DNA from: Symsagittifera roscoffensis
Taxonomy: Eukaryota > Xenacoelomorpha > Acoela > Convolutidae
Assembly: GCF_963678635.1 (NCBI RefSeq)
Contig: NC_087067.1
Location: 18,237,639-18,297,638 of the forward strand
Direction of reading: 5' to 3'
DNA: 60,000 nucleotides
The notes under the pieces were generated by a model. That model was not told the DNA's origin. It saw only the letters and a program-made list of their open reading frames with translations, and did no database searches. A program made the position numbers and the translations under genes. Numbering within the stretch: position 1 is the stretch's first letter; each line of letters begins with the position of its first letter. Of the stretch, positions 59,945 to 60,000 are shown piece by piece.

Positions 59945-60000
59945 CCATAGATGTAAGATTCGAACCCACTAATCTGAAGATATTGCTCCCTGAACGCAGT
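59945..60000 (-). pseudogene. tRNA-Leu pseudogene, V-type, cut by the window end
   Basis: 3' part of a V-type copy (loop TTCAGGG, AGCAA). It lies about 955 bp from the V copy at 58990. Confidence 0.55.

Larger units (their letters stand above)
56856..60000 (-). repeat. tandem tRNA-Leu array, minus strand, four-unit higher-order repeat
   Basis: At least 14 units of about 238 bp. Read along the minus strand from the window end, the order is V, AAG, AAG, CAG, V, AAG, AAG, CAG, V, AAG, TAG, short, CAG, then a damaged copy. Equivalent copies are 958 bp apart (59709/58751, 59469/58511, 59229/58271). Spacers are of the same family as in the plus-strand array. The array continues beyond the window. 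Confidence 0.92.

Overview
This window is nuclear DNA of an invertebrate animal: AT-rich, full of repeats, with intron-containing genes that use GT-AG splice sites. Three animal housekeeping-type genes lie on the plus strand: a LanC-like protein (6673-13561), a TEX10/Ipi1 ribosome-biogenesis factor (17182-19845), and the 5' end of a YTHDC2-type RNA helicase (exons at 19982-20123, 20686-20779 and 35932-36197). All three start codons sit 2-26 nt downstream of a pyrimidine-AG splice acceptor. TEX10 and YTHDC2 are only about 110 bp apart, and the TEX10 AATAAA signal overlaps its stop codon. That layout suggests a lineage with spliced-leader trans-splicing and operons (some flatworms, tunicates, rotifers, cnidarians and others). 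I cannot name the species.

Layout. 1-6646: AT-rich upstream DNA with dispersed repeats, tRNA-like SINE heads and a nested pair of MITE-like elements with clear target-site duplications (5553-6237). 6673-13561: LANCL in six exons; its 4.4-kb second intron holds repeats and a GGCAGGGCAGCGCAA-type minisatellite. 13562-17179: intergenic, with a diverged duplication and composite tRNA-derived elements. 17182-19845: TEX10, three exons. 19957 onward: the helicase gene. Its second intron (about 15 kb) contains an 8.9-kb higher-order tandem array (23015-31900) in which units of about 1.33 kb and 1.01 kb are mixed. 36198-38310: copies of another dispersed repeat.

38311-60000 is dominated by tRNA-Leu. 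About 31 tRNA-Leu-derived units with a period of about 237 bp run on the plus strand (38311-45620). At least 14 more run on the minus strand (56856 to the window end), the latter in a four-unit higher-order repeat of about 958 bp. Most plus-strand copies are pseudogenes with broken D-stems or changed anticodons; the minus-strand array keeps several intact tRNA-Leu(AAG) and one intact tRNA-Leu(CAG). Between the arrays lies a decayed Ty3/gypsy LTR retrotransposon on the minus strand (about 45621-56442). It has gag with two zinc knuckles, protease, reverse transcriptase, RNase H and an integrase cut off just before its catalytic Glu. The cut falls exactly at the 3' end of a tRNA-Leu copy.

If the helicase exon chain is right, the 15-kb satellite lies inside a gene, and the tRNA arrays plus retrotransposon may lie in its third intron. 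No later helicase exon was recognised in the window. No protein-coding gene other than the retroelement was recognised after 36197.
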